Positions 41,962 through 51,651 are shown, counted from the first letter of the stretch. The stretch is 64,000 nt of DNA from Streptomyces albireticuli (GCF_021228125.1 NZ_JAJQQS010000014.1:62001-126000); one strand, 5' to 3'. Numbers and translations: made by a program. The notes: generated from the letters alone by a model not told the origin.

Positions 41962-42444
41962 TTATCCAGCTTGCGGGGGGTATGCGCCGACGCTGCTCCA
42001 TCCGGCCCAACAACCGCCCCGAAGGTGCGCACGGGGCGCCGCGCGGGTGTTGAGCGGCCGCAGGACGCGGGCGTCGGGTATCGAGGCCGCGCAGTGCTCG
42101 CAGACGTCGGCGAGCCGCCACAGCCGCCCCGTGTCGGTGTGCAGGATCACCTGGCGGACGGCCTCGCCCCGGCAGCCGGGGACGGTCCACGCGTGCCAGG
42201 CGCAGCCCTCCTTCCCGCAGCGGCAGCCGCTGCCCGGCGGCGGGGGCCCGGCCGCGTGGCCGTGGACGGCGAGGTGGCCGGCCGCCGCCGTGCGGGCCGC
42301 GGTGGGCGTGGGCAGGGGTACGGGGTCGGGCCGGCATCCGGGCACGGAGCACCGGAGCGTCATGGTCGTCCGGTCCGGGTCCCGGTCCGTGGTGATGTGC
42401 ACCGTCCAGAGCCGGCCGACGGCCGGTTCGGCGTGGTTCGCCAC
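41962..42444 (-). CDS. Cys-rich hypothetical protein (zinc-binding candidate)
   Basis: A 160-residue protein starting at GTG 42444 with GGGAG 7 nt upstream. Cysteine pairs occur in TLRCSVPGCRPD, GCRCGKEGCAWHAWTVPGC and ADVCEHCAAS, spaced like zinc-ribbon or zinc-finger ligands; there is no signal peptide. I recognise the type only as a conserved Streptomyces hypothetical. Codon bias supports it as real, and its stop lies 50 bp from the L25 start on the same strand. DNA- or protein-binding is plausible but not shown. Confidence 0.65.
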   Translation of the reverse strand: MANHAEPAVGRLWTVHITTDRDPDRTTMTLRCSVPGCRPDPVPLPTPTAARTAAAGHLAVHGHAAGPPPPGSGCRCGKEGCAWHAWTVPGCRGEAVRQVILHTDTGRLWRLADVCEHCAASIPDARVLRPLNTRAAPRAHLRGGCWAGWSSVGAYPPQAG

Positions 42445-42796
42445 AACTCGCTCCCGAGGTCGTGTGTTTCCGTTCGGTTCCGGTGGTGTCACCGTGATGC
42501 GCGGCGACAGGTTCCAGGGTGCGGTGGCCGGGCCCGCCGTGACATCCCCGGGCGCGGGGATTGTCCGGAGGGCGGCGTCCTCCCCCGGCCGGACGTGTTC
42601 CCGTCCCCCGGCCGGCGGACGGCCGGGGCGGCGGCGGCCGTGGGAGCGGGCGGGCGGCGCCGGGGGCCGGGCGGAGGGCACCCGGGGCCGGGCGGAGGGC
42701 TTCCCGCCGTATACGCGTTCGCCCGCCGGGAGGGGCGGGATCGGGCAGACTTTGCGGGCACCGTGCAGACACCGTCGCGAGGACGAGGGGAAGTCC
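42445..42796. promoter_or_regulatory. Divergent non-coding region with 17-bp direct repeats
   Basis: A 352-bp gap between the divergent Cys-rich protein gene and the glycosidase-like gene. It contains an exact 17-bp direct repeat, GGGGCCGGGCGGAGGGC at 42663-42679 and 42684-42700 (21-bp period). No gene with good codon bias was seen. Promoters for both genes must lie here. Confidence 0.45.
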
Positions 42797-44950
42797 ATGA
42801 GCGGAATGCGAAGATTCAGCCGTCGAGGGCTCTTACGGGCGGGCCTGGGAGCCGGCGGGGCGGCACTGGCGACGCGGCTGGCACCGGGGCTCCCGGGCCC
42901 GTACCACCTGCTGGACAGCCCGGCCTGGGCGGCGGCGCCGGACGCCCGGGCGGCCTTTCCCGAGTGGAGCCGCTTCGCCCGGCTGGCCGACGGCACCTTC
43001 GACGAGGACGCCGATCCGCAGCTCGACATGAAGCCGGTCATCACGGCGCTCAAGGCCCAGAACGTCAATGTGATCGAGGTCGACACGATCCTCTCGCACT
43101 GGCTGACCGAGGCGGAGTTCACCGAACACCTGGGGAAGATCAAGAGCTTTGTGGAGCTGGCGCACGCCGCCGGGATCCGTGTGGTGATGTACTACCCGTC
43201 GCTCGAAGTGATCAGCATCGGCGGCGAGAAGGGCAAGTCGTTCTACAAGGACGGCGACGGGAAGTCCTGGGTGCAGCGCTCCCTGGACGGCAAGCCGAAC
43301 GTCTTCTACGGCAGCCTGGTGGTCTGGGTGGACCCGGGCGACGAGAGCTGCTGGGTCAGCCCCGACTCCCCCTGGCGGGACTTCTACCTGGGCCGGATCA
43401 AGGCGCTGGCGCGGACCGGTCTGGACGCCGTGTGGCCGGATGTGCCGATCTACTTCGACGGTGCGCTGAGCTGGTGCGACGGCTCCACCTGGGCGGCCGA
43501 CGCCTTCCGGGCCGACACCGGGCTGGCGATGCCCGCGAAGGACGACTTCACCAGCCTGCCCTTCCGCCGCTACGTCGAGTGGCGGCACGCCAACCTCAAC
43601 CAGTGGCAGCTCGACATCGCCGCCGCCGGCCGGTCGGTCAACCCGGACCTGGTGACGTTCATCGAGACGGTCAGCATGGACTACCAGTACGCCACCTCGA
43701 TCGGTCTGGACGGCGCGTACCTGCGCAAGGCCGAGGGCGTGAGCCACGTCTGGGAGGTGGACATCCTCGGCAACTACGACGGGATGCGCCACGCGACGGC
43801 CACCGACTGGACCTGCCTGATCTCGATGTACAAATACGCGCGGGCGGCCAGCGGCACCAAGCCGGCGTGGGCGTTCTCCTACGGCTGGAAGGCCGACGAC
43901 GCCTCGCTGGTGATGGCCGAACTGCTGGCCGCGGGCTGCAATCCGTACGAGGTCAAGAGCCCGTTCAAGGACGTGACGACCGACAAGACGATGCGCACCA
44001 GGATGTACGCCTTCGTCGCCGCCAATCAGGAGAAGCTGTACAACGCCGCCTCGTCGGCCGAGGTCGGCGTCTACCACTCCTCGGCGTCGCGGGACTTCGT
44101 CAGCCATTCGATCGGCAGCGGCATGTACGCCAACGCCAAGCCGCCGACCGGGATCAAGGCCGGCGACTGGTGGAGCTCGGGCAGCGCGGAGGAGAGCTGC
44201 ACCACCCAGGCGTGGCTGGGTGAGTTCCGCGGCACGGTCAAGGCCCTGGTGTACGCGCACGTCCCGTTCACCACCGTGACCAGCCCCGGACTCACGGCCG
44301 ACGACCTGGCCCGCTACCGGGTGCTGATGCTGCCGAACCTCCAGGCGGTGTCGGACGAGGAGGCCGAGGTGCTGCGCGGCTTCGTCTCCGGCGGGGGCAC
44401 GGTCGTGATCACCGGCCCGGCGCCGACGGGCCTGGACCGGTTCGGTTCCGCCCGCGCCGAGTACGCGCTGGCGGACGTGCTCGGCTTCCGTAAGGCGGAC
44501 CCGCTGCCCGCGACCAAGGAGAATCGATACGGCGGAGGCGTCTGCCACTACGTCCGGAACCTGATCGGCAAGAGCTATCTGGCCTCGACGGACCAGCCGA
44601 GCGCCGATCAGCTCCTCGCGCCGGTCCGGGCGGCAGTCACCCCCGCGGTGACACTGACGGGCGACCGGAGGATCCATCTGGAGGTGAGCACCCTCGGCGA
44701 CGACACCGTCGTCCAGCTGGTCAACTTCACCCACTGCCAGGACACCCCGACCGCCTTCCGCACCACTCCGGCCGCCTGTACGGTCTCGGTCGCCGTCCCC
44801 GCGGGCAAGCGGGTGCTGGCCGCCACGGTCAGCACACCGGACGCGGCCTCCCCGGCCCCGCAGCCGGTCACCTGGCGGGCCGCCGGCTCCACGGCCGCGG
44901 TCGACCTGACGGTGGCGCAGTACTCCCTGCTGACCGTCACCACCGGCTGA
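42797..44950 (+). CDS. Tat-exported glycosidase-like protein with TTA codon
   Basis: A 717-residue protein beginning with a twin-arginine signal (FSRRGLLRAGLGAGGAAL, cleaved near AWA-APD). The ~400-residue catalytic part has TIM-barrel character (VNVIEVDTILSHW; IRVVMYYPSLEV; VWPDVPIYFDGALSWCDGS), then a beta-galactosidase-trimerisation-like domain (LARYRVLMLPNLQAVSDEEA, GGGTVVITG) and a beta-rich end. It resembles GH42/alpha-fucosidase-like secreted hydrolases; the substrate is unknown. Codon 13 is TTA (42833-42835), so translation may need the bldA tRNA and be delayed to the developmental stage. GAGGGGAAG precedes the ATG. Confidence 0.85.
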   Translation: MSGMRRFSRRGLLRAGLGAGGAALATRLAPGLPGPYHLLDSPAWAAAPDARAAFPEWSRFARLADGTFDEDADPQLDMKPVITALKAQNVNVIEVDTILSHWLTEAEFTEHLGKIKSFVELAHAAGIRVVMYYPSLEVISIGGEKGKSFYKDGDGKSWVQRSLDGKPNVFYGSLVVWVDPGDESCWVSPDSPWRDFYLGRIKALARTGLDAVWPDVPIYFDGALSWCDGSTWAADAFRADTGLAMPAKDDFTSLPFRRYVEWRHANLNQWQLDIAAAGRSVNPDLVTFIETVSMDYQYATSIGLDGAYLRKAEGVSHVWEVDILGNYDGMRHATATDWTCLISMYKYARAASGTKPAWAFSYGWKADDASLVMAELLAAGCNPYEVKSPFKDVTTDKTMRTRMYAFVAANQEKLYNAASSAEVGVYHSSASRDFVSHSIGSGMYANAKPPTGIKAGDWWSSGSAEESCTTQAWLGEFRGTVKALVYAHVPFTTVTSPGLTADDLARYRVLMLPNLQAVSDEEAEVLRGFVSGGGTVVITGPAPTGLDRFGSARAEYALADVLGFRKADPLPATKENRYGGGVCHYVRNLIGKSYLASTDQPSADQLLAPVRAAVTPAVTLTGDRRIHLEVSTLGDDTVVQLVNFTHCQDTPTAFRTTPAACTVSVAVPAGKRVLAATVSTPDAASPAPQPVTWRAAGSTAAVDLTVAQYSLLTVTTG

Positions 44951-44962
44951 CGCGCGCGGCCC

Positions 44963-46024
44963 TCACCGCGTGACCGCCCCGGGGGCGGGGATCCGCCACA
45001 GCGCCGTCGGCCGGTCCTCGTCCCCCGGGTGCGCCTCGAAGGCGATCCACCGGCCGTCCGGTGACCAGCTGGGCGCGCCGTCGTAGCCGCCGGGGTTCCG
45101 GGTCACCCTGACCGGGGCCCCGCCGGCCGCGGGGATCACGAAGATCTGGGGCACCTCCAGGCCCCCGGCGGTGGAGGAGAAGACCACCGACCGGCCGTCG
45201 GGCGACCAGCTCGGGTCGGTGTGCTCGCCGGATCCGTCGGTGAGCCTGCGCAGACCGGTGCCGTCCGCGTTCATCACGTACAGCGCCCAGCTGTCGCCGC
45301 CCCGCTCCCGCCGCTGGAAGACCAGCCGGTCCCCCTTCGGCGACCAGTTGGGCTGGCGGTTGTCCGTCCCGGTGGCGGGCCCGTCCAGCAGTCGCGTGGC
45401 CCCGCTGCCGTCGCGCCGCACCTTCCACAGGGAGCCGAGCGCGGCCCGCGACGGCCGGCGCTCCTCGTTCCCCGTCTCCTCCTCCACGCTCTCCTGGAAG
45501 ACGATCCACTCACCGTCGGGCGAGAAGCTGGGCTCCAGGTACCCCGATTCTCCCCGGTGTTCGGTGACCCGCACGGGCCGCCCGCCGCCCGGGGGCAGCA
45601 CCCACACCTCGTCGCGCCCGGCCCGGTCCGAGGCGAAGGCGACCCCGGCGGAGGGGTGCCAGCTGGCACCCGGGAGGTTCACGGCGGCCCGGTCCGGCTC
45701 GTCGAGCAGTGTGTCGGCCCGCGGCCCCTGCGGGGAGGCGGCGCGGCCGTCGAACGGGACCATGCGGAGGGCGGCGGCGCCCTCGTTGTAACCGCCGTGG
45801 AAGAGGGTGAACAGCATCCGGCGCCCGTCGGGCGAGAACGCGGGATTCTGCGCACTGGCCCGCCCCTCCCCCCGGTAGACGAGCCGGGCCCCGTCGGAGC
45901 GCGGACCGTCGGCACGGGTGCCGGTGGGGGCGGGCGGCTCGGGACCGGACTCCTGGGACGTACCGCACGCGGCGAGGAGGAGGGCGGCGAGGGTGACGGC
46001 GGGGACGAGCGGTCTGCTGCGCAC
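44963..46024 (-). CDS. TolB/WD40-like beta-propeller lipoprotein
   Basis: A 353-residue lipoprotein: signal peptide with lipobox LAAC (cleavage before Cys20), then five or six repeats of the PD40/TolB type (NPAFSPDGRRMLFT, EPSFSPDGEWIVFQ, QPNWSPKGDRLVFQ, DPSWSPDGRSVVFS, APSWSPDGRWIAFE). It should be anchored outside the membrane and act as a protein- or ligand-binding propeller. The gene converges on the glycosidase-like gene with only 12 bp between stops. No operon partner is evident. Confidence 0.9.
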   Translation of the reverse strand: MRSRPLVPAVTLAALLLAACGTSQESGPEPPAPTGTRADGPRSDGARLVYRGEGRASAQNPAFSPDGRRMLFTLFHGGYNEGAAALRMVPFDGRAASPQGPRADTLLDEPDRAAVNLPGASWHPSAGVAFASDRAGRDEVWVLPPGGGRPVRVTEHRGESGYLEPSFSPDGEWIVFQESVEEETGNEERRPSRAALGSLWKVRRDGSGATRLLDGPATGTDNRQPNWSPKGDRLVFQRRERGGDSWALYVMNADGTGLRRLTDGSGEHTDPSWSPDGRSVVFSSTAGGLEVPQIFVIPAAGGAPVRVTRNPGGYDGAPSWSPDGRWIAFEAHPGDEDRPTALWRIPAPGAVTR

Positions 46025-46148
46025 GTGTTGACGATAGGGGGTGGAGGGAAGTCACGGGGCCCGTAACGGCGTTCGGGCCCACGCGACCGCCGTTCGTCCG
46101 GTACGGGATCGCCCTCTGTCTCGCCGAGGGGGCGGGCGCGGGGGCGTG

Positions 46149-47642
46149 TCAGGACAGGCCCAGCCGCCCCAGATAGTCCATGAGCCCGCCGGGCCGGTCG
46201 CCCGCCCACCCCACGTACCCGTCCGGGCGCACCAGGAACAGCCCCCGCGCCGCGTACGCGCGGCACACGTCGCCGGACTCCGCCGGCACCCGGTGCGTCA
46301 CCACCAGGGACGACGCGACGAGCGGCAGTTCCACCTGGCCGAACGCCAGCAGCGTGAAGTGGGGGCCGCGGAAGAGGTCGAACAGCCGGCCGTCGCCGCA
46401 GGGGCCGTCGGGGGCGCGGTCGCCCGCCCGCAGGGCGTCCTCGGGCAGGCCCTGGCGGGTCTCGGCGGCGAGCGGTCCGCCGCGGTAGCCCACGGCCAGC
46501 TGGCGGGTGACGGTGCCGCGCCGCCGGGCCGGGATGCGGTCCGTGAGCCGGGCGGAGCGGTGCAGCCGTGTGCTGACGGCGAGGGCCTCGGCCGCGACCG
46601 GCCGCCGCTCGTGCTCGTACGTGTCGAGGAGGGCGGGGTCCGCGCCGTGCCGCAGGACGAGGCCGAGCTTCCAGCCGAGGTTGTACGCGTCCTGCACACC
46701 GGTGTTGAGGCCCTGGCCGCCCACCGGCGAGTGGACGTGCGCGGCGTCGCCCGCGAGGAAGACGCGGCCGGACCGGTAGGAGTCGGCGAGCGCGGCCTCG
46801 ACACGGAAGTGCGAGGCCCACAGGACCTCGCGGACGTCGTGCGCGGCCAGGTGCGTCCGCTCGGCGATCAGGCGGCGCACGCCCGCCTCGGAGATGTCGG
46901 GGCGGGCGTCCTCGTCGTCGAAGTGGGCCTGGAGCTGGAAGGAGTCGGTGCAGGCGAGCGGGCACAGGGCGAGGCCGCCGCCCTTCGGCTCGGGCCAGAC
47001 GTGCCAGCGGTCGCGGCCGAGGCCGTCGACCCGGACGTCGGCGACGATCGCGGGGCGGGCGTCGACCGTCTCGCCGGTCCGGCCGATGCCGAGGGCGGCG
47101 CGCACGGTGCTGCGGCCGCCGTCCGCGCCGACCACGTAGGCGGCGCGCCCGATCCACTCCCTGCCGTCCGGGCCGTGCGCGAGCCGGACCTCCACGCAGC
47201 CGTCCCGCCGGGTCAGCCCGGTCAGGGTGACCCCGAAGGCCACGTCCCCGCCGAGCTGCCGCAGCCGGGTGTGCAGGATCTCCTGCGTGCGCCACTGGGG
47301 CACGGCCCACACCTCGGGGTAGGGCACGTCCGGCGTGGGGGCGTAGCGCTGGAACATGTCCCAGTCGCCGCGCGGCTCGCCGTTCTCCCAGCGCCGCATG
47401 GTGGGGTGGGGGCCGCCGACGGCCCGGACGGTCTCGATGACGCCGAGGTCGTCGAACACCTCCTGGGTGCGCGGCTGGATGCCCTTGCCGCGCGAACCGG
47501 GGAAGAGCCTGCCGCCCTGCTCGACGAGCAGGGCGCGCACGCCGCGCCGGGCCAGGTCGCAGGCGAGGGTCAGGCCGGTCGGGCCCGCCCCGGCCACGAT
47601 CACCTCGAAGCCGCTGCCGTCCGTTTCGTAGCCGACGTCCAT
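46149..47642 (-). CDS. FAD-dependent aromatic monooxygenase (PheA/TfdB type)
   Basis: A 497-residue class A flavin monooxygenase with the FAD Rossmann motif VIVAGAGPTGLTLACDLARR at the N-terminus, the DG motif VVGADGGRSTVR and the GD motif FLAGDAAHVHSPVGGQGLN. The C-terminal thioredoxin-like domain is present. This group hydroxylates phenols, polyketides or rifamycin-type antibiotics using NAD(P)H. The ATG at 47642 is preferred over TTG at 47672. It is 16 kb from the Dpg/siderophore locus, so a link to it cannot be claimed. Confidence 0.92.
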   Translation of the reverse strand: MDVGYETDGSGFEVIVAGAGPTGLTLACDLARRGVRALLVEQGGRLFPGSRGKGIQPRTQEVFDDLGVIETVRAVGGPHPTMRRWENGEPRGDWDMFQRYAPTPDVPYPEVWAVPQWRTQEILHTRLRQLGGDVAFGVTLTGLTRRDGCVEVRLAHGPDGREWIGRAAYVVGADGGRSTVRAALGIGRTGETVDARPAIVADVRVDGLGRDRWHVWPEPKGGGLALCPLACTDSFQLQAHFDDEDARPDISEAGVRRLIAERTHLAAHDVREVLWASHFRVEAALADSYRSGRVFLAGDAAHVHSPVGGQGLNTGVQDAYNLGWKLGLVLRHGADPALLDTYEHERRPVAAEALAVSTRLHRSARLTDRIPARRRGTVTRQLAVGYRGGPLAAETRQGLPEDALRAGDRAPDGPCGDGRLFDLFRGPHFTLLAFGQVELPLVASSLVVTHRVPAESGDVCRAYAARGLFLVRPDGYVGWAGDRPGGLMDYLGRLGLS

Positions 47643-47950
47643 GTCCAGGCCCCCGCCCTGTTCGCCGTGCAACCCGAGATTTCCGGTTGGGCGGAGTATG
47701 CCGCACCCGTACGTCGCGTATCAGCTCATCACTCGTAACCCACCCGATGGGGGACACGGGATCCCTGGGGACGCCCGCGGACCAGCCGCTCGGGCGGGCC
47801 GGCCCCGGCCGGCGCCCGCTGCCGGAATCATCCGTTCCATGAGTTCGCCAAGGCCCAGCGTGCCGGATTGCCGAGGCGCCGCGGGACGCTGACCATAGGG
47901 GCGCGGGTGACGCTGCGTCAGCAGGATGCGCACGCCCGCTGGGAGAGCTG
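47643..47950. other. Non-coding gap between monooxygenase and P-loop gene
   Basis: A 308-bp divergent gap. Short open frames cross it, but none has convincing start signals or codon bias. It should contain the promoters of both neighbours; I saw no recognisable operator. Confidence 0.4.
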
Positions 47951-48982
47951 ATGAGGGATCTGTCCACGGCGAAGTGGAGCCATGTCACCCGGGGCGTCAC
48001 CGCGCCGGGCCGGTGCCGGCTCGGCGGGCTCGCCGCACCGCCCCGGCCGGGTGACCTGGTGGTGGCGGGCGTGAACCGGGTGGGTGGCGGCGGCCGGCTG
48101 GAGGACGCGTACGGCAGACCGGTCCGGCTGCGCGTCGGCGATCTGGTCGTGGGCGCCTGCGGCAACCGCTACGCGACGGATTCGTACGAGGGCTACCACC
48201 GCCCGGGCCCCCAGGCGCACCTGCTGACCTCCGGGGGCGTGATCGGCACCGCCGTCTCCTGGCACACCGGCTGCACGGCGCCGACGGAGCTGACGATCCT
48301 GGGCGCGCTGACCGGCGCGGACGACCGGCCGCTGTCCCTCGACCGGTTCGCCCGTCCCGCGCCTCCGCCGCCCGCCGTTCCGCCGCGCGCCCTGGCGGTC
48401 GTCGGATCCTCGATGAACGCCGGCAAGACCACCACCGCGGCCGGCCTGCTGACCGGCTGGGCCCGCGCGGGGCTGGTGCCCGGTGCCGCGAAGGTCACCG
48501 GGACCGGCAGCGGCAAGGACCGCTGGGCGTACCTGGACGCGGGGGCCCGGCACGTGACCGACTTCCTGGACTTCGGGATGCCGTCGACCTTCGGCTATCC
48601 CGTGGAACGGCTTCTCACGGCGATGACGGCGATGCGGGACGCGCTGGTCCACGACGGCGCCGACGCGGTCGTCCTGGAGCTCGCGGACGGGCTGCTCCAG
48701 GAGGAGACCCGCAGGCTCACGGCCGCGCTGCCGGAGGTCTGCGACGGCGTCGTGCTCGCCGTGGGCGACGCGCTGGCCGCGCGCGCGGGCGTCGACCTGC
48801 TGTCGGCGCGCGGGGTACGGGTGCTGGCCGTGAGCGGGCTGGTGACGGCCGGTCCGCTCGCGGCGCGGGAGGCCGCCGCGGCCACCGGGCTGCCGGTGCT
48901 GTCGCCCGCCCGGCTGGCCGACGGGGCCGCGGTGGACCTCCTCGCCGGCCCCCTGGCCACGGCCGCGGCGGGCGGCAGGTGA
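47951..48982 (+). CDS. P-loop NTPase, DUF1611/MobB-like
   Basis: A 343-residue protein with an N-terminal beta-rich domain (residues ~1-140) and a P-loop domain whose Walker A is VVGSSMNAGKTTTAAGLL (~148-165), followed by KVTGTGSGKD and the Walker B-like segment ADAVVLELADGLLQ. This resembles the DUF1611/dethiobiotin-synthetase-like GTP/ATPase fold. GGGAG precedes the ATG. The stop overlaps the GTG of the next gene (GTGA), so it is co-translated with the HExxH protein. Function is unknown. Confidence 0.8.
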   Translation: MRDLSTAKWSHVTRGVTAPGRCRLGGLAAPPRPGDLVVAGVNRVGGGGRLEDAYGRPVRLRVGDLVVGACGNRYATDSYEGYHRPGPQAHLLTSGGVIGTAVSWHTGCTAPTELTILGALTGADDRPLSLDRFARPAPPPPAVPPRALAVVGSSMNAGKTTTAAGLLTGWARAGLVPGAAKVTGTGSGKDRWAYLDAGARHVTDFLDFGMPSTFGYPVERLLTAMTAMRDALVHDGADAVVLELADGLLQEETRRLTAALPEVCDGVVLAVGDALAARAGVDLLSARGVRVLAVSGLVTAGPLAAREAAAATGLPVLSPARLADGAAVDLLAGPLATAAAGGR

Positions 48983-50115
48983 TCCGGGTCGGGGCCTACC
49001 ACGAGGACGGCACGCCCGGCCCGGGCACCCTGGCCGAGGTGGAGCTGGACGCGGAGGTGACCGGGCCCGCCGAGCTGTGGTCGCCGGAGGTGACCGTGCG
49101 CGACGAGCGCGGCGGCACGTTCTTCGACGACTCCGGCGGTACGGACCTGGCCGCCGAACCGGCGGCGGGCGGGGGCCCGCTGGCGGAGGCAGGGGCCGAG
49201 CGGCGGGCGCGCGCCTTCGGCGTCGGCAACACCGCCTACCGGGCGCAGCGGCTGCTGCGGTCGGCCGCGCGGCTGCTGGGCCGGCCGCTGCCGCACCTGA
49301 CCGTACGGATCGGCGCGCACGACACGCCCGTCCGCTGGGGCGGCGGGCACTACCGGCTGCCCGGTGAGACGGAACCGGCCGAGCCGTACCGGATCTCGTG
49401 GGCGGGCGAGGTCCACCTCGGCGGTGGCGACAGCTATCTTCCGGGGCCGTCGGGCGGTTCGTACTTCCACGCGCCGGCGCATGACGCCGCGGTCGTCTGC
49501 CATGAGGTGGGGCACCACATCTGCCGTCACACCGCCGACTTCAAGGTCAACAGGCTGCGGCCGCCGGACGGGCAGCACAGCGGGAAGAACGCGCTGGACG
49601 AGGGCACCGCGGACTTCCTGACAGCGACGCAGCTGGGCACCCCGGACATCCACGGCTGGCACCGCGGGCACGTACCGCCGTGGGACCAGCGCCGGCGCGG
49701 CCTCGACCGGTGCTGGACCATGGCCCATCTGCGGCCCGGGCGAGGCGGGCAGGCGCACGCCAACGGCACCGTCTGGGCGTCGGCCCTGTGGTCGGCGCAC
49801 CGGGCCGTGCTGGAGGGCGGCGGCGAGAGCGACCGGTTCGTCGGCATGCTGCTGCGCGGGCTGGTGCGCCTCGGCTCGGGTATGGGAGCGGAGGCGGCCG
49901 GGCAGGTCACGGCCGCCGCGCTGGCCGCCGAGCGGAAGCGGCGCAACCAGTTCTCGTCGCTGCTGCGGGAGATGACCGAGGCGGACCCCGCGCTCGCCCC
50001 GGTGGTACTGGCGGCCATGGCGCGGCACGGTATCCATCCGGAAGGGAGCAACCGGGCGCTGCGGGAACGGGCCGTGGCCGCCGCCCTGCCCGAGGTCGCG
50101 CCGCTGCCCGGATGA
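48979..50115 (+). CDS. HExxH zinc-metallopeptidase-like protein
   Basis: A 378-residue protein with an N-terminal beta domain and a gluzincin-type zinc site: HEVGHHICRH (~residues 175-184), then the downstream Glu in ALDEGTADFLTATQLG and a helical C-terminal half. There is no signal peptide, so it would act in the cytoplasm. It is coupled to the P-loop gene by a GTGA overlap. The pair lies just before a P450 and a lanthipeptide locus, so a maturation role (leader removal) is possible but speculative; a stand-alone peptide-modification pair is an alternative. Confidence 0.75.
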   Translation: MIRVGAYHEDGTPGPGTLAEVELDAEVTGPAELWSPEVTVRDERGGTFFDDSGGTDLAAEPAAGGGPLAEAGAERRARAFGVGNTAYRAQRLLRSAARLLGRPLPHLTVRIGAHDTPVRWGGGHYRLPGETEPAEPYRISWAGEVHLGGGDSYLPGPSGGSYFHAPAHDAAVVCHEVGHHICRHTADFKVNRLRPPDGQHSGKNALDEGTADFLTATQLGTPDIHGWHRGHVPPWDQRRRGLDRCWTMAHLRPGRGGQAHANGTVWASALWSAHRAVLEGGGESDRFVGMLLRGLVRLGSGMGAEAAGQVTAAALAAERKRRNQFSSLLREMTEADPALAPVVLAAMARHGIHPEGSNRALRERAVAAALPEVAPLPG

Positions 50116-50369
50116 GCGGAGGGCTCCGCGATCGGGGGCGCCCGTCTCGCGGATCCGCGAGACGGGCGCGGCCGTCGCCCTCTCGAAGTGCGACCCGAAC
50201 AGGTGTGGTCGCCGGTGACGGGGTGAACGAGGCGGGTGTGACAAGGCCGTCGGCACCCTCCCGACAGACCTCCGGTAGCGATGTGTAACCACTCGGACAC
50301 CCTGGGTAGGCTTGCGGGGCGCCGCGCCGCTGACGACCCGCCCTGCTCACTCGTTCGAGGAGGATCGCT

Positions 50370-51593
50370 GTGTCACCCGACCGGATCGTCGCACCACCGC
50401 CCGAGATCTTCACCCCGGCCTTCTTCCAGGACGCCCACCCCGTGCTCGACGCGCTGCGCGCCCAGGCGCCGGCCACTCTGGTCACGGGCGTGAGCGGCAG
50501 CCGCCTGTGGCTCGTCCCGCGCTACGAGGCGGCCCGTACGCTGCTGGCCTCACCCCATGTCCGCAAGGACGAGTGGAAGCGGCCCGACCGCCGCGAGCGA
50601 CATACCGGGCGCTCGGAACGGCGGCGCGAGACGAGCGCCCGGATCCGGGCCAACATGATCGGCGCGGACGCGCCGGATCCCCAGCGCCTGCGCCACAGCA
50701 CCCAGCAGGCGCTCAGCAGAGGCCCGGTGGAGGCGATGCGCCGGCGCGTCGAGGTCTTCGCGGACGACACGCTCGGCGCCCTCCGCGGCTCCGGGCCCGT
50801 GGAGTTCCGCGCGCGGATCGCCTATCCCTTCGCCATCGCCGTGATCGGCGAGCTGCTCGGCCTGCGCGACGACGAACAGGCGGCGTTCCCGGCCTGGTTC
50901 GAGCCCCTGATGTGCCGCCGGAGCTCGCCGGGCGACCAGAAGTCCTCCCAGTTCATCGCCGACTTCGGCGAACGGCTGGTGGAGCGGGGCCGCGCCCAGC
51001 CGGTCCGGGGCCTGCTGTCCACGCTGGGGTCGCGGCGCGCGGGCCGGCGGGCACTGAGCCGCCACGAGCTCGCCTCGGCCGCGTTCCTCCTGCTCATCGC
51101 GGGCGTGGAGACGGCCAACGCCCTCACCAACGGTGTGTACGCCCTCCTGCGCCACCCCGATCAGTACGACGCGCTGCTCGCGGACCGCGGCCTGCTGCGG
51201 GGCGCGGTCGAGGAATGCCTGCGCTACGAGGGCCCGTTCCGGGCGGTCGGCCCGCGCCACACCGCCGAACCGGTGGATCTGGGCGAGGGCGTCACCATCC
51301 CGGCCGGGGAGTTCCTGCTGATCTCCGTGGGCGCGGCCAACCGCGACCCGCGCCGCTTCCCCGACCCGCACCGCTTCGACATCACCCGCACCGACCACCA
51401 GCACCTGGCCATGGGCCACGGCACGCACCGCTGCATCGGATCGCTGCTCGCGTACGCGCAGATGGAGGTCCTCTTCGGGCGGATGCTGGACCGCTTCCCC
51501 AGGATGCGGCTGGCGGTGCCGGCGGAGAAGGTGCGGCGGCAGCAGAGCATGACGATGAACTGGCTGGAGGACCTGCCCGTTCTGCTGCGCTGA
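50370..51593 (+). CDS. Cytochrome P450 beside lanthipeptide genes
   Basis: A 407-residue P450. The I-helix is IAGVETAN (AGxET), the ExxR is EECLRYEGP, and the heme loop is MGHGTHRCIG with Cys355; the usual first Phe of the loop is Met. GAGGAGG lies before the GTG at 50370. It converges on lanA with a shared terminator between. Tailoring of the lanthipeptide is possible, since P450s do modify RiPPs, but being transcribed from the opposite strand makes the link uncertain. Confidence 0.92.
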   Translation: MSPDRIVAPPPEIFTPAFFQDAHPVLDALRAQAPATLVTGVSGSRLWLVPRYEAARTLLASPHVRKDEWKRPDRRERHTGRSERRRETSARIRANMIGADAPDPQRLRHSTQQALSRGPVEAMRRRVEVFADDTLGALRGSGPVEFRARIAYPFAIAVIGELLGLRDDEQAAFPAWFEPLMCRRSSPGDQKSSQFIADFGERLVERGRAQPVRGLLSTLGSRRAGRRALSRHELASAAFLLLIAGVETANALTNGVYALLRHPDQYDALLADRGLLRGAVEECLRYEGPFRAVGPRHTAEPVDLGEGVTIPAGEFLLISVGAANRDPRRFPDPHRFDITRTDHQHLAMGHGTHRCIGSLLAYAQMEVLFGRMLDRFPRMRLAVPAEKVRRQQSMTMNWLEDLPVLLR

Positions 51594-51651
51594 GGAAACG
51601 GTGCTCCCGGCCGGGAACGCACCGCCCGGGACAGCGGCGGCGCCCGGTCAC

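Noticed and set aside
42047-42796. Extension of the glycosidase-like gene 250 codons upstream
   Set aside because: The Tat signal begins at 42797 with a GAGGGGAAG site; the upstream part is antisense to the Cys-rich gene and non-coding DNA.
47721-47933. 70-codon reverse frame between monooxygenase and P-loop gene
   Set aside because: Poor codon bias, no convincing ribosome-binding site and no recognisable motif.
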